Positions 24,171 through 32,513 are shown, counted from the stretch's first letter. The stretch: DNA of 64,000 nt from Streptomyces rimosus subsp. rimosus (GCF_000720725.1 NZ_JOCQ01000001.1:1-64000); one strand, 5' to 3'. Notes: a model not told the origin generated them from the sequence alone. A program made the numbers and translations.

Positions 24171-24737
24171 ATGCCCGTGCCCATGGATGCCTTCGACGTG
24201 GTCCGCCCCGCCCTCGACTGCCTGGACCTGCTGCCCGAGCCCGTCGCCGCCGCGATCCGCGGCTGGCGGGGAACCGTACCGGTCGAGCAGTTCCACCACG
24301 TGGACACCGATCCGGCGATCGCGGACACCGCCGTCCTCGTGGAGCAGCACGGCGCGTGGCTGCTGGAGCAGTCGGCGAACTGCGTGGTGGTGGCGGGCAA
24401 GCGGGGCGGCGCCGTCACCCTCGCCGCCTGTGTGGTCCTCTCGCACACCCGGGTCGATGTGAACGGGGCGGTACGCCGCCAACTCGGCGCCCGCAAGGCG
24501 TCGTTCGCGCCCATGGACACCGCCGTCGGCGAGACCGGCATGGAGTACGGCGGCATCACCCCGATCGGCCTGCCCGCCGACTGGCCCCTGTTCGTGGACG
24601 CCGCCGTGGTGGACACCCCGTACGCGTTGATCGGCAGCGGCAGCCGGCGCGGCAAGCTCATCGTTCCGGGCAAGGCGCTGGGGGAGCTGCCGGGGGCGAC
24701 GGTTATCGAAGGGCTGGGGGCCGGGGCGGGGGAGTAG
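24171..24737 (+). CDS. YbaK/EbsC family aminoacyl-tRNA deacylase
   Basis: This 188-residue protein has a YbaK/ProX-type fold, with the conserved Lys region (VVVAGKRGG), ARKASFAPMD and GGITPIG motifs. Family members remove mischarged amino acids, chiefly Cys or Ala from tRNA-Pro. Start ATG 24171 fits the family length. It follows the XRE-cupin gene. The precise tRNA specificity cannot be told from sequence. Confidence 0.88.
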   Translation: MPVPMDAFDVVRPALDCLDLLPEPVAAAIRGWRGTVPVEQFHHVDTDPAIADTAVLVEQHGAWLLEQSANCVVVAGKRGGAVTLAACVVLSHTRVDVNGAVRRQLGARKASFAPMDTAVGETGMEYGGITPIGLPADWPLFVDAAVVDTPYALIGSGSRRGKLIVPGKALGELPGATVIEGLGAGAGE

Positions 24738-25058
24738 CTGGGGCCGGGCCGGGCCACGCCGTGTCGGGGTCGGGCCCGGGCTGTGTCCAAAAGTCGCCGG
24801 GGGATGCACGCTGAACGGCGGCTCGACCGCGTCGTGCCCGGGGCTGCCGGGAGAGTGTCCGGCCTGATGAACACCCTGTCTTCAGCTCTGTCTTCAGTCC
24901 TGTCCTCAGTCCTGTCCTCAGTGTGTCCGGTCGCTGTCCGGTGCTGTCCGCCGCTGTCCGGCTGTTGTCCGGCCGCTGTCCGGTCACTGTCCGGAACCGT
25001 GCGCAGTTGGCGAGTTCTCGTATAGCCGCACCGGGCCGGGTGCCCGATCATTCGCGCC
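24738..25058. other. intergenic region filled by tandem repeats
   Basis: This is 320 bp without a supported gene. Most of the second half is two adjacent short-repeat arrays (24874-24994). The ribosome-binding site before ATG 25059 is weak. Confidence 0.5.
24874..24994 (+). repeat. two adjacent tandem repeats (12 bp x4, then 10-11 bp x6)
   Basis: Four 12-bp units of the type tcctgtcctcag run from 24874 to 24921. They are followed by about six units of 10-11 bp beginning gtccgg, from 24925 to 24994. Together they end 64 bp before the XRE-ricin-like gene. Confidence 0.88.
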
Positions 25059-26111
25059 ATGGACATCAGGGGGAGCACGGATCCGGCCGCGGCCCGTGAC
25101 GTAACGGAATTCCTCGCCATGCTGCGGGACCTCAAGGAGCGCCGCGGCCTCACCTACCGGCAGCTCGAACAACGCGCCGCCGAGCAGGGCGAGGTGCTGG
25201 CGCGCAGCACCCTCGCGGACATCTTGGGTGGCAGGCGGCTGCCGCGCCCGGAGGTCCTGGCCGTCTTCGTACGCGCCTGCGGGGAGGGGGAGCGGCTGAC
25301 GGCCTGGCTGGAGGCCCGCGAGAACGTGGCGGCAGGGACCCGCAGGCCGATGGACCCGCCGGCCGAATACGTGACGACGACCGAACCGGCAACGGCGACG
25401 GAAACCCCATGGCACCGCCGCCTCTCACGCCGTGCACCCCGCCGCGCCCCCCTGTTCCTCGCGGCGGCGGCCGTCCTCGTCGGGGTGGGGGCCACGGCCT
25501 GGGCGCTGACCTCCGGGGACTCACCGACGGGTTCCGCCGCCGGCACGCCCGGGAAGCACGGAACCACCGCCGAAGCCCCGGCCCCGGCCCAGCGGCAGAC
25601 CGGGCGGAGTAACGACACCGCAACCGGCGCGAGGGCCGGCGTCCAGCAGGCGGCCCCCGCGGGCTGGATACGGATCCGTCCCGCCGCGGCTCCCGCTCTC
25701 TGCGTCACCGAAGGCCTGGTCCAGGACAAACGTTACGGCGACCTGGTGGCCGTACAGCGGCCGTGCGGGGACGTCGCACCGCAGCGCACCGAGCTGGAAC
25801 CGGTCGGCACGCACACCTACCGCATCGCCTGGGTGCACCCCGACCGCGGCAAGGGATGCCTGAAGGCTCTGGCCGGCGGCCAGGCGGACGGGCTCCTGGA
25901 ACCACGGAACGCCTGCGGCGAGGCGAGCACCTTCCGCGTTGAGCCGAAACCGTCCGGTACGGGCGGGAAGCACGGCCGGTACGTCTTCCGCGCCGACGGA
26001 CAGCAGTGCCTGGGCGTCAGGGATTCCCGTACGACCGCGGGTGTCGAAGTCATGCTCCAGCGCTGTACGGGCGGCACCGCCCAGGAGTTCCTGATCGACC
26101 CCGCGTCCTAG
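25059..26111 (+). CDS. membrane-spanning XRE protein with extracellular ricin-like domain
   Basis: This 350-residue protein has an N-terminal helix-turn-helix (about residues 18-85, MLRDLKERRGLTYRQLEQRA). A Pro/Arg-rich stretch precedes one transmembrane helix (about 130-150, LFLAAAAVLVGVGATAWAL). A Thr/Ala-rich linker leads to a C-terminal ricin-B-like beta-trefoil (about 205-350) with ALCVTEG, KGCLKAL and QQCLGVRD repeats. Similar one-piece XRE-membrane proteins occur in Streptomyces. A carbohydrate or peptide signal outside could be passed to the DNA-binding or protein-binding head inside; this is inference. Confidence 0.85.
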   Translation: MDIRGSTDPAAARDVTEFLAMLRDLKERRGLTYRQLEQRAAEQGEVLARSTLADILGGRRLPRPEVLAVFVRACGEGERLTAWLEARENVAAGTRRPMDPPAEYVTTTEPATATETPWHRRLSRRAPRRAPLFLAAAAVLVGVGATAWALTSGDSPTGSAAGTPGKHGTTAEAPAPAQRQTGRSNDTATGARAGVQQAAPAGWIRIRPAAAPALCVTEGLVQDKRYGDLVAVQRPCGDVAPQRTELEPVGTHTYRIAWVHPDRGKGCLKALAGGQADGLLEPRNACGEASTFRVEPKPSGTGGKHGRYVFRADGQQCLGVRDSRTTAGVEVMLQRCTGGTAQEFLIDPAS

Positions 26112-26254
26112 CGGGCGGGCCGCACCACGACCACAATGCGGCGAACGGAGTCGTACAACGGAGTCCTACAGCAGGGCCGTGCGCCGGAGCCGTGGGAACC
26201 GCCCGTGCGAAACGCGCGTTGAGCGGCTTCCCTGGCGGTCCTACCCTGTTAGGG

Positions 26255-26280
26255 CCTGCCGGGCGCCCGGCAGGTTTGTT
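26255..26280 (+). terminator. terminator hairpin
   Basis: A perfect 10-bp inverted repeat (cctgccgggc / gcccggcagg) with almost no loop is followed by TTTGTT. It lies 144 bp past the XRE-ricin-like gene. Confidence 0.7.
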
Positions 26281-26565
26281 CCGGCTGTTCGTCCGGCCGA
26301 GCGGCCGGAGTGCTCGCGCAGGTTGCCGGATCCGCGCTTCCAGCAGCGGACACACGGATCCGGCCGGTGCCCGCCCGTCGCAGCGGGACACACTCGCAAC
26401 CCCGGCCGCGACCAGCGTGGCACCCGCCCGGGACGTGGAGAGGAGCCGCGTCCCGGGACGCGAGTCCGCCGACCGGCCACGACGCCGCGTCGGCACTCCC
26501 CGCCCTTCACAGGTACCCGTCTGCCGCCATCCTGCACGCATGGTCCTGCCCGCGCGGGACCGGGC

Positions 26566-26668
26566 GGGCAAGTCGATCGGGCAGACGGATCGGGAGGCGG
26601 ATCGGGAAGGCGGATCGGGAAGGCCGATTGGGCAGGCCGATTGGGCAGGCTGATCGGGCAGGCCGGTG
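26566..26668. repeat. 13-bp tandem repeat, eight units
   Basis: Eight consecutive units of the type gggcaggccgatt run from 26566 to 26668. One unit has 12 bp and the others 13. Point differences follow a graded pattern along the array, as expected for slippage or unequal exchange. Confidence 0.92.
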
Positions 26669-26701
26669 CGGCCTGCGAAGCCATCCGAACCGTTCACACC
26701 T

Positions 26702-27022
26702 TCAAGTCACCGCTGTCCCACTCGGCGCGTCACCGCCCCGATGGTCCCTGCGTTCCGCTGCCGGGTCCTCCAGCAGGCCCCTGGCCATCAGCCGCTGACG
26801 CGACAGCATGACCACCAGAGCTTCGGATACGAGGCTGCACGCAGCCTGGACTTCACAGGCAGCCGTGAAAGCGCCCCGGAGGTCGTCGACCTCCAGGCAG
26901 CTTCGGGCCCGCACGGCGGCTTGAGTCATCAGCACGGCTTGCTCGGCGGCGACCTCGTCGAGCGGCCGCTCGTTCTCGTCCCCGGGCTCGGCGGCAGGCG
27001 GGTAGTGGTCCTGCAGTGTCAT
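26702..27022 (-). CDS. hypothetical helical protein
   Basis: This is 106 residues from ATG 27022 (MTLQDHYPPAAEP). The core (about 20-85) is predicted helical and amphipathic (LDEVAAEQAVLMTQAAVRAR, then ALVVMLSRQRLMARGLLE), and the end is charged. The two Cys in CLEVDD and AACEVQAAC may be structural. No family is recognised, and the ribosome-binding site is weak. The composition is more protein-like than the opposing frames, so it is kept with moderate confidence. Confidence 0.5.
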   Translation of the reverse strand: MTLQDHYPPAAEPGDENERPLDEVAAEQAVLMTQAAVRARSCLEVDDLRGAFTAACEVQAACSLVSEALVVMLSRQRLMARGLLEDPAAERRDHRGGDAPSGTAVT

Positions 27023-27543
27023 ACCGGGGGTATGCCCCACGCCTGTTTTCCCTAGACCAGCACTTCGGTGAACGGCCACCGACACCGCCGTGCCTTCCCC
27101 GGCGGTGGAAGCCGGCGCCGATGCCCCAGGGGTTCCGGGGTGCGAGGGCGTACGGACGTGTCCCGTGCATCGGTGAAGAACGTGTGCCTTTGGCGGGGTG
27201 ACGGTGCGAAAGGCGCACTGTCTGCGACTGATGTCCGGGCCAAGCAACGCCTCGGCTCGTACCCTGCCAGTAACACGTGTCAGGCGTGCGGTGTGCCGGG
27301 AAGTCTGGTCGGCGTCGGGTGAGCTGTGCCCGGTCAGCGCTCGGAGGACGCCGATGGATCTTTTTCACACAGACATGCCATGCGCTGCCGTCCCACCCCA
27401 GGCCCCGCGCGCCGCCGCGAGCCCCGTACGGCTGTACGGGGCGTATGCGAGCGCACCGGCACCCCCCGCACCTTCCGCCCGGCCCCGGTCCGCACGGGCA
27501 CGTCGTGCCGACGTCACTCGCCATCGCCCGGGGAAAAGAGGTG
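27023..27543. other. intergenic region, no gene
   Basis: This is about 520 bp between a divergent pair (hypothetical helical protein and STAS gene). Several overlapping frames are open but have chance-like composition and no ribosome-binding site. No repeat array or clear promoter was seen. Confidence 0.35.
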
Positions 27544-27906
27544 ATGCCCGTGCGACGGAAGCTGCCGCAGGGCCCTCAGCCGGCCGGACCGTCCGACGCG
27601 CGCCTGGTCATCGACGTGACGCGCACCCCTGACGGCAGCACGATCCTGTTCCTCACCGGCGAGTTCGACGTGCACACGGTCAACAGCCTCTGCGACACCG
27701 TCGTCTTCCTGATCGAGGCCGGCTCCCGGTGCCTGCGGCTCGATCTGTCCGGCGTCACCTGGTGCGACAACGGCAGCCTCTACACCCTCCTGGGCCTGAG
27801 AGACGCCGTACTCGCCGCTGACGGATACCTCGCGCTGTCCTCGACCGGCTGGCCGGTCGCCGAGGCCATCGCGCGAAACCGGCTCTGGCAGCTGCTGCGC
27901 CGGTGA
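27544..27906 (+). CDS. STAS-domain anti-sigma factor antagonist
   Basis: This is 120 residues when started at ATG 27544; AAGAGG lies close upstream, and GTG 27541 or 27553 are alternatives. The STAS fold is clear: ILFLTGEFDVHTVNSLCD, LRLDLSGVTWCDNGSLYTLL, LALSSTGWPVAEAIARN. The phospho-acceptor position reads CDNGSL, with Ser in the usual place, so regulation by an RsbW-type kinase is plausible. No kinase gene is next to it. Confidence 0.87.
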   Translation: MPVRRKLPQGPQPAGPSDARLVIDVTRTPDGSTILFLTGEFDVHTVNSLCDTVVFLIEAGSRCLRLDLSGVTWCDNGSLYTLLGLRDAVLAADGYLALSSTGWPVAEAIARNRLWQLLRR

Positions 27907-27973
27907 ACGGGTGAGCGGCCGCCGAAGCCGCACCGGGGAACTCCCGGCCGACGGAATCCAGCGGCCGTGCCGC

Positions 27974-28381
27974 TCAGCCCAGCCGGGGTATCTCGATCGC
28001 CGGGCAGCGGTCCATCACCATGTCGACGCCGCCTGCCCGTGCCCTGTCGTAGGCCGCTTCGTCGATCACTCCGAGCTGGAACCAGATGGCTTTGGCGCCG
28101 ATGGCCAAGGCCTCGTCGGCTATACCGCCCGCCAGTCCGCTGTTGACGAAGACATCCACGACGTCGACGGGGAAGGGGATGGCGGCCAGGGACGGATAGC
28201 CCTGTTCGCCGTGGACGGATTCGGCTTTGGGGTGGACCGGGACGATGCGCTTGCCGTAGCGCTGGAGTACGTCGGCGACGCCGTATGCCGCGCGGTTCCG
28301 GTTGGCCGACAGGCCCACGATCGCCCAGGTGTCGCCGGTCTCCTGGAGAATCCTGCGGATCGTCGCCGGATCGCCGTACAC
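27974..28381 (-). CDS. CoA-binding domain protein (YccU type)
   Basis: This 135-residue protein starts at GTG 28381 with GGGAGG upstream. It is a single Rossmann-like CoA-binding domain: WAIVGLSANRNRAAYGV, VPVHPKAESVHGEQGYPSL, VDVVDVFVN, KAIWFQLGV. Members are cytoplasmic, and their role is not settled. It converges with the STAS gene. Confidence 0.9.
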   Translation of the reverse strand: MYGDPATIRRILQETGDTWAIVGLSANRNRAAYGVADVLQRYGKRIVPVHPKAESVHGEQGYPSLAAIPFPVDVVDVFVNSGLAGGIADEALAIGAKAIWFQLGVIDEAAYDRARAGGVDMVMDRCPAIEIPRLG

Positions 28382-28697
28382 AGCTGCCTCCCGTGGGTGG
28401 GACCGAAGTCCGTTGGATGCGGTCGCGTGTGGGCGGCCGCTTGCATTCGAGAACGTGTGCGAGGGGCGGAAGATTCCCGTGGAGGGTGGGCCGCTGTTGG
28501 CTGGGCGTGCGGCGGCTCGGGTGTCGTAAGAGGAGCCGTTACGCTGCCCAGCAGCGGGAAGCAGCGGGAAGCAGCGGGAAGCAGCGGGAAGCAGTCCACC
28601 AGTGCCCTGGGCCCGCCCTGGTCGCGGCGCAAGCTCCCGGTGCCCGGAGCGCCCATGCCGTTCCCCGGCCCCTCCCCGCGCCGCATAGGGTGGCCGG
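28382..28697. other. divergent intergenic region with a 10-bp repeat
   Basis: This is 316 bp between the CoA-binding gene and yigZ. It contains the 10-bp repeat at 28551-28594. No gene is supported. Confidence 0.45.
28551..28594 (+). repeat. 10-bp tandem repeat (gcagcgggaa) x4.4
   Basis: There are four perfect copies starting at 28551, 28561, 28571 and 28581, plus a partial fifth. It lies about 100 bp upstream of yigZ. Confidence 0.95.
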
Positions 28698-29318
28698 ATG
28701 CAGGACCAGTACCGGACTCTCGCGCGCGAGGGTGTTCACGAGATCGAGATCAACAAGTCCCGCTTCATCTGCTCGCTCGCCCCCGTGGCGACCGAGATCG
28801 AGGCCCAGGACTTCATCGCGCGCGTCCGCAAGGAGCACCCCACCGCGCGGCACAACTGCTTCGCGTACGTTCTCGGGGCGGACGGCGGGGTGCAGAAGGC
28901 CAGCGACGACGGTGAGCCGGGCGGTACCGCGGGGGTGCCGATGCTGCAGATGCTGGTCCGCCGTGAGGTCAGGTACGTCGTCGCGGTCGTCACCCGCTAC
29001 TTCGGCGGCATCAAGCTGGGCGCCGGCGGCCTGATCCGCGCGTACGGGGGCGTCGTCGGCGAGGCGCTGGACGCGCTGGGCACGGTGACCCGGCAGCGCT
29101 TCCGGCTGGTCACCGTCACCGTCGACCACCAGCGCGCGGGGCGGGTGGAGAACGATCTGCGGACCACGGGGCGAGCGGTGCGCGAGGTGACGTACGGGGC
29201 CGACGTACGGATCGAGGTCGGGCTGCCGGAATCCGACCTGGAGGCGTTCCGTGCCTGGCTGGCCGATACGACGGCGGGCACGGCCGGGCTGGAGATGGGC
29301 GGGGAGGCGTACGGGTAG
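28698..29318 (+). CDS. yigZ: YigZ/IMPACT family protein
   Basis: This 206-residue protein has the family signature in order: INKSRFICSLAPV, ARHNCFAYVLG, ASDDGEPGGTAGVPML and VTRYFGGIKLGAGGLIRAY, then a ferredoxin-like C-terminal domain. The proteins are structurally linked to translation factors and the GCN2 regulator IMPACT; the bacterial role is unclear. It is a single gene, followed by a GC-rich stretch with repeated ggcgtacgg-like strings. Confidence 0.93.
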   Translation: MQDQYRTLAREGVHEIEINKSRFICSLAPVATEIEAQDFIARVRKEHPTARHNCFAYVLGADGGVQKASDDGEPGGTAGVPMLQMLVRREVRYVVAVVTRYFGGIKLGAGGLIRAYGGVVGEALDALGTVTRQRFRLVTVTVDHQRAGRVENDLRTTGRAVREVTYGADVRIEVGLPESDLEAFRAWLADTTAGTAGLEMGGEAYG

Positions 29319-29427
29319 GCATACGGCCAAGCGCATACGCGGAGAGGCGTACGGGGAGGCGCGTACGCAGGGAGGGATGAACCGGTAGGCGTCGTTCCTC
29401 CTGCCGGGCCTGGTCGGCCCCGCCCCC

Positions 29428-30537
29428 TCACCCTCCGGCCCGCTCCCGGACCAACCCCGACAAGGTGTCGTACGCCCGCTGCACCAGCGCGTTGCCGGGG
29501 CCGGACGCGCAGTTGGCCAGGGCGACCAGTGCGGTGTCGTGGCGGATGCTGAAGCCCAGGAAGGCCGTGCAGCCGCGGGTGCCGCCGGAGTGGTGGTAGA
29601 GGCCGGAGCCGTCGGGGCGGGGGCGGATGTTCCAGATCAGGGCGAGCCGCGACGTACTGCGCGGCAGGGCGAGCCGGGGGCGTACGACGTCTTCCAGAGC
29701 GGTGCGCAGCGGGGCCGACGGTACGCCGGTGACCGGCGCTGTTCCCGGGCTGATCAGGGCCTCTGTGTAGGTGAGCAGGTCGTGGGCGCTGGAGCGGACG
29801 GCGCCCGCGCCGGGCAGGCCCGGGATGGCGAACGGCGGCCGGGGGCGGTGGTGCCAGTAGCCGGTGACCTGGGTGGCCCCGGCTGGCGGGTCCGGCGTGG
29901 CGCTGGTGTCGTGCAGGCCGAGGGGCCGCAGGATGCGGGCCGCGAGCAGGTTCTCGTACGGGACGCCGCCGTCCGCGCCGCACAGGGCGTGCCCCAGGAG
30001 GCCGGCGCCGAAGTTCGAGTAGTGCACCCGGTCGCCCGGCTGGGACCGCAGTCGGGTACGGGCCAGGGCGCGCAGCACGTCGGCGCGGCCGAAGCCGGCG
30101 TACGGGTTGGTCGTGAGCCGGCCGACGGCGGAGCGCAGCAGGCCCGGGGGCAGCCGGGGCAGGCCGGAGGTGTGGGTGGCCAGGTGGGTGAGGGTGATTT
30201 CCTGACCGTGTACGGGGACGCGGGTGCCCGGCGGCAGGTGGCGGGCGGCGGGGTCGTGGTGTCCCACGTCGCCGCGGGCCGCCAGCTCGGCGAAGAGCAG
30301 CGCGGTGAACGTCTTGGTGAGCGAGCCGATTTCGAAGCGGGTGGACGGCTCGACCGGCACCCCGCCCTCGAACGCGGTGCAGCCCCGTACGGCGAACGAC
30401 CGCTGCCCGCGCCGGTAGAGGCCGACGGCGACGGCGCTCGCGCCCGGGGCCGCGGACAGCAGCGCCTCGGGCAGGTCCCGTGCCGGGGGCGGTCCCCAGG
30501 CGAACGGGGCCGTCGCGACGACCGGTGCCCCGGTCAT
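29428..30537 (-). CDS. serine hydrolase (class C beta-lactamase/DD-peptidase fold), cytoplasmic
   Basis: This 369-residue protein has the three active-site motifs of the beta-lactamase-like serine hydrolases: SLTK (Ser72, Lys75), YSN (Tyr173) and HSGGT near residue 315. Unlike most of the family it has no signal peptide, so it should act in the cytoplasm on a peptide, ester or amide substrate. Its ATG overlaps the DUF6895 stop (ATGA at 30534-30537), making it the fourth gene of a coupled operon. The substrate is unknown. Confidence 0.88.
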   Translation of the reverse strand: MTGAPVVATAPFAWGPPPARDLPEALLSAAPGASAVAVGLYRRGQRSFAVRGCTAFEGGVPVEPSTRFEIGSLTKTFTALLFAELAARGDVGHHDPAARHLPPGTRVPVHGQEITLTHLATHTSGLPRLPPGLLRSAVGRLTTNPYAGFGRADVLRALARTRLRSQPGDRVHYSNFGAGLLGHALCGADGGVPYENLLAARILRPLGLHDTSATPDPPAGATQVTGYWHHRPRPPFAIPGLPGAGAVRSSAHDLLTYTEALISPGTAPVTGVPSAPLRTALEDVVRPRLALPRSTSRLALIWNIRPRPDGSGLYHHSGGTRGCTAFLGFSIRHDTALVALANCASGPGNALVQRAYDTLSGLVRERAGG

Positions 30538-31469
30538 GAGCCGGGCTGCTTCGGGGTGTCCAGGGCGCGTACGAGGGCCAGGGTTCCGGCGATCAACGCC
30601 ACGATGGTGGGGTGCTGGTGCGCGTCGAAGCGCTGCGCCGCGTCACCGTCCACGGGCTGGTCGTCGCGGGGCACCATGCCGTCCGCGTGCTGGACGGCCG
30701 CCAGCCGCTGCCAGTCGTCGTCCTCGGTCCAGGGCTCGGGCAGGCAGGTTCCGACGATCATCAGCTCGGCCATCAGGTCCCACTGCCCGGCCTCCGCCCA
30801 GATGTCGGTCCACACCGGCAGCCACCGGGTGAGGTAGTGCGCCAGGTCGGTCGGCAGGCCGTCGGGCAGCCGGCCCCAGTCGGTGAGGTGGAAGGCGGTG
30901 TGGGTGACGGAATAGCCGGTCAGCCAGTCGATGTGCCAGGGCTCGGGCGTGGCGCCGAGCCAGGTGGCGCGGGTCAGCCCGGCCCAGTCGGAGGCGCCGG
31001 GCCCGTGGTCGAGACCGACGACGCGCGCGGCGTTGGCGACCGCGAGCCGCCGGTTCGGAATGTGTTCCACGACGTGCGTCGAACGCAGCGCGACGGTGTG
31101 GGCGATCAACCGCTCCACTTTCGGGTGGCGATAGCCGCCTCGGAAGAAGTGCGCGTACGTCTCCATGGGGTCGGTCGCGAGCGGGTGCCGCAGCATCCGT
31201 TCGTACAGCAGGGAGCCGTCGTCCAGTTGGCCCCAGCAGAATTCCAGCAGCTCGCGGGCGAGGCCGAGTTCGGCCGTTCCGGCGACCCCGCTGCGCAGGA
31301 CCAGCGAGGCGGCGAGGGCCGTTTCCCCGACGGCCTTGTACGCCTCGGCTTCGTCCGCGAGGTCGGCACGCGGCACGTCGGAGAGCGCGCCGTGCTCGCG
31401 GTTGGCGTGCAGCCAGGTCAGGGCGCGGGAGCCGATGTCGTGCGCGGTACGCGCCGGGGCGGGGCTCAT
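30534..31469 (-). CDS. DUF6895 family protein
   Basis: This 311-residue protein is mainly helical, with a conserved-looking central part (RSTHVVEHIPNRRLAVANAA, GATPEPWHIDWLTGYSVTHT, FHLTDWG). It matches what is known of DUF6895 proteins of Streptomyces: no signal peptide, about 300 residues, alpha/alpha repeat character. Function is unknown. The start overlaps the stop of the upstream gene (ATGA), and its stop overlaps the start of the serine hydrolase. Confidence 0.72.
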   Translation of the reverse strand: MSPAPARTAHDIGSRALTWLHANREHGALSDVPRADLADEAEAYKAVGETALAASLVLRSGVAGTAELGLARELLEFCWGQLDDGSLLYERMLRHPLATDPMETYAHFFRGGYRHPKVERLIAHTVALRSTHVVEHIPNRRLAVANAARVVGLDHGPGASDWAGLTRATWLGATPEPWHIDWLTGYSVTHTAFHLTDWGRLPDGLPTDLAHYLTRWLPVWTDIWAEAGQWDLMAELMIVGTCLPEPWTEDDDWQRLAAVQHADGMVPRDDQPVDGDAAQRFDAHQHPTIVALIAGTLALVRALDTPKQPGS

Positions 31470-32293
31470 ACGGCCTCCACGCCGAGCAGCCGGCGGGCGA
31501 CGGCGGTGTCCAGCGCGGTGCGGTCGCCGCCGCCGAGGAGCCCGGTGTGCTCGGTCAGGAGCATGGGATCCAGCGGCAGTCGCTGCCCGTCGGCGTCCAG
31601 CCAGGCCAGCCAGCGGGTGATGCGCGCGGCGGTCGGGAAGTCGCGTCGCAGCGTGGCTCGGGTGGCACCGCGGGCCAGCCCGAGGACGCCGGACCGGGCG
31701 GCGTCGTGTACGGGGCCGTCCAGCCCCGGCAGGGCCAGCGAGGCCAGTTGTCCCATCCGTACGGACCAAGGCACCCAGCCTTCCCGTGCGGTGCCGTCGG
31801 AACCGTGTGCACGGTCGCCGCCCTCCGGGGCGGGGGTCGGCGGCAGATGGCGGGGTGCGGAGTCGTCGCACCGCGGAGGGGCCTGGGGGAGGGGCGCCGC
31901 CGGCGCCGGGGAGCGGGCGGGGTCGAGGCGGGACAGCGCGGTGGACAGGCCCCAGTCGATCCAGGCCATGGTCCATGCCTGCTCGGGGCCGTCGGGCGGA
32001 GCGGCGGGCGGCGGATCGGTGGGCGGCAGGGCGCCGAGGGCCAGTCCGAGGGTCTCCGTCTCGCCGGCGGGCGGGCTCTGGCCGGTCAGGATGTACGGGG
32101 CGAGAACGTCCGCGCCCAGTATGCGGACCGCTCCGAGCGCGACGGCCGGGTCGCCGTCGGACCCCGACGACGCGGATTCCACGTGTGCGGCGGCCACGGC
32201 GGCGCCCCCGGTGCCCTGAAGGGCATCGAGGGCGCGACGGGCCAACTGGTCGGCCGATTCGCTGTGGGCGGTTCGTGCGCGCTCGGAAATCAC
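31466..32293 (-). CDS. hypothetical helical protein, second gene of the DUF6895 operon
   Basis: This 275-residue protein starts at GTG 32293 (MISERARTAHSESADQ), overlapping the stop of the 67-residue gene (GTGA). The N-terminal ~100 residues and C-terminal ~110 residues look helical (ARITRWLAWLDADGQ near 230). The middle (about 125-165) is a Pro/Ala/Arg-rich linker. No motif or family is recognised. The strict overlap on both sides suggests that its level is tied to its partners, perhaps in a complex. Confidence 0.66.
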   Translation of the reverse strand: MISERARTAHSESADQLARRALDALQGTGGAAVAAAHVESASSGSDGDPAVALGAVRILGADVLAPYILTGQSPPAGETETLGLALGALPPTDPPPAAPPDGPEQAWTMAWIDWGLSTALSRLDPARSPAPAAPLPQAPPRCDDSAPRHLPPTPAPEGGDRAHGSDGTAREGWVPWSVRMGQLASLALPGLDGPVHDAARSGVLGLARGATRATLRRDFPTAARITRWLAWLDADGQRLPLDPMLLTEHTGLLGGGDRTALDTAVARRLLGVEAV

Positions 32294-32493
32294 CGGCGCT
32301 TCGTTTCCTTCGGCTCCTTGGGGGAAAGGGCGAGCCCCAGCCCCAGCACGAGTGCGCCCGAGCCGCCGACTCCCGCTTCCGGTGCGGGGACCGGTGCGTC
32401 GCTCAGCGGCGCTTCCGGCTGGGTCGCCACCCACCCGAGGGTTCCCTCGTCGAGTGCGAGGCCGGTGGTCCGCATGGTTTGGGCAAGCATCAT
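32290..32493 (-). CDS. 67-residue peptide, first gene of the DUF6895 operon
   Basis: The start is ATG 32493, preceded by GAGGGAG at good spacing; ATG 32490 is also possible. The peptide begins MMLAQTMRTTGLALDEG, has a Pro/Ala-rich middle, then a short Gly/Leu-rich hydrophobic segment (GGSGALVLGLGLALSP) and a charged tail with KEPKETKRR. It has no Cys. It could be a small membrane-associated peptide or a precursor peptide. It is coupled by overlap to the next gene. No family is recognised. Confidence 0.6.
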   Translation of the reverse strand: MMLAQTMRTTGLALDEGTLGWVATQPEAPLSDAPVPAPEAGVGGSGALVLGLGLALSPKEPKETKRR

Positions 32494-32513
32494 TCGCTCC
32501 CTCGAAGAGATGT

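Larger units (their letters stand above)
26112..26701. other. long intergenic region, terminator plus 13-bp repeats
   Basis: This is 590 bp with no supported gene. It holds a strong terminator (26255-26280) and an eight-unit 13-bp repeat (26566-26668). Long frames exist on both strands, but their composition (Arg/Pro/Ser without hydrophobic periodicity) is that of GC-driven chance frames. Confidence 0.5.

Noticed and set aside
26566..26668. Possible CRISPR array
   Set aside because: The units are contiguous 13-mers with no unique spacers, and no cas gene is present.
26050..26697. A 215-codon minus-strand frame over the 13-bp repeats
   Set aside because: Its start is made of repeat-derived residues (LPDQPA, CPIGLPD type). 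It has no ribosome-binding site and overlaps the end of the XRE-ricin-like gene.
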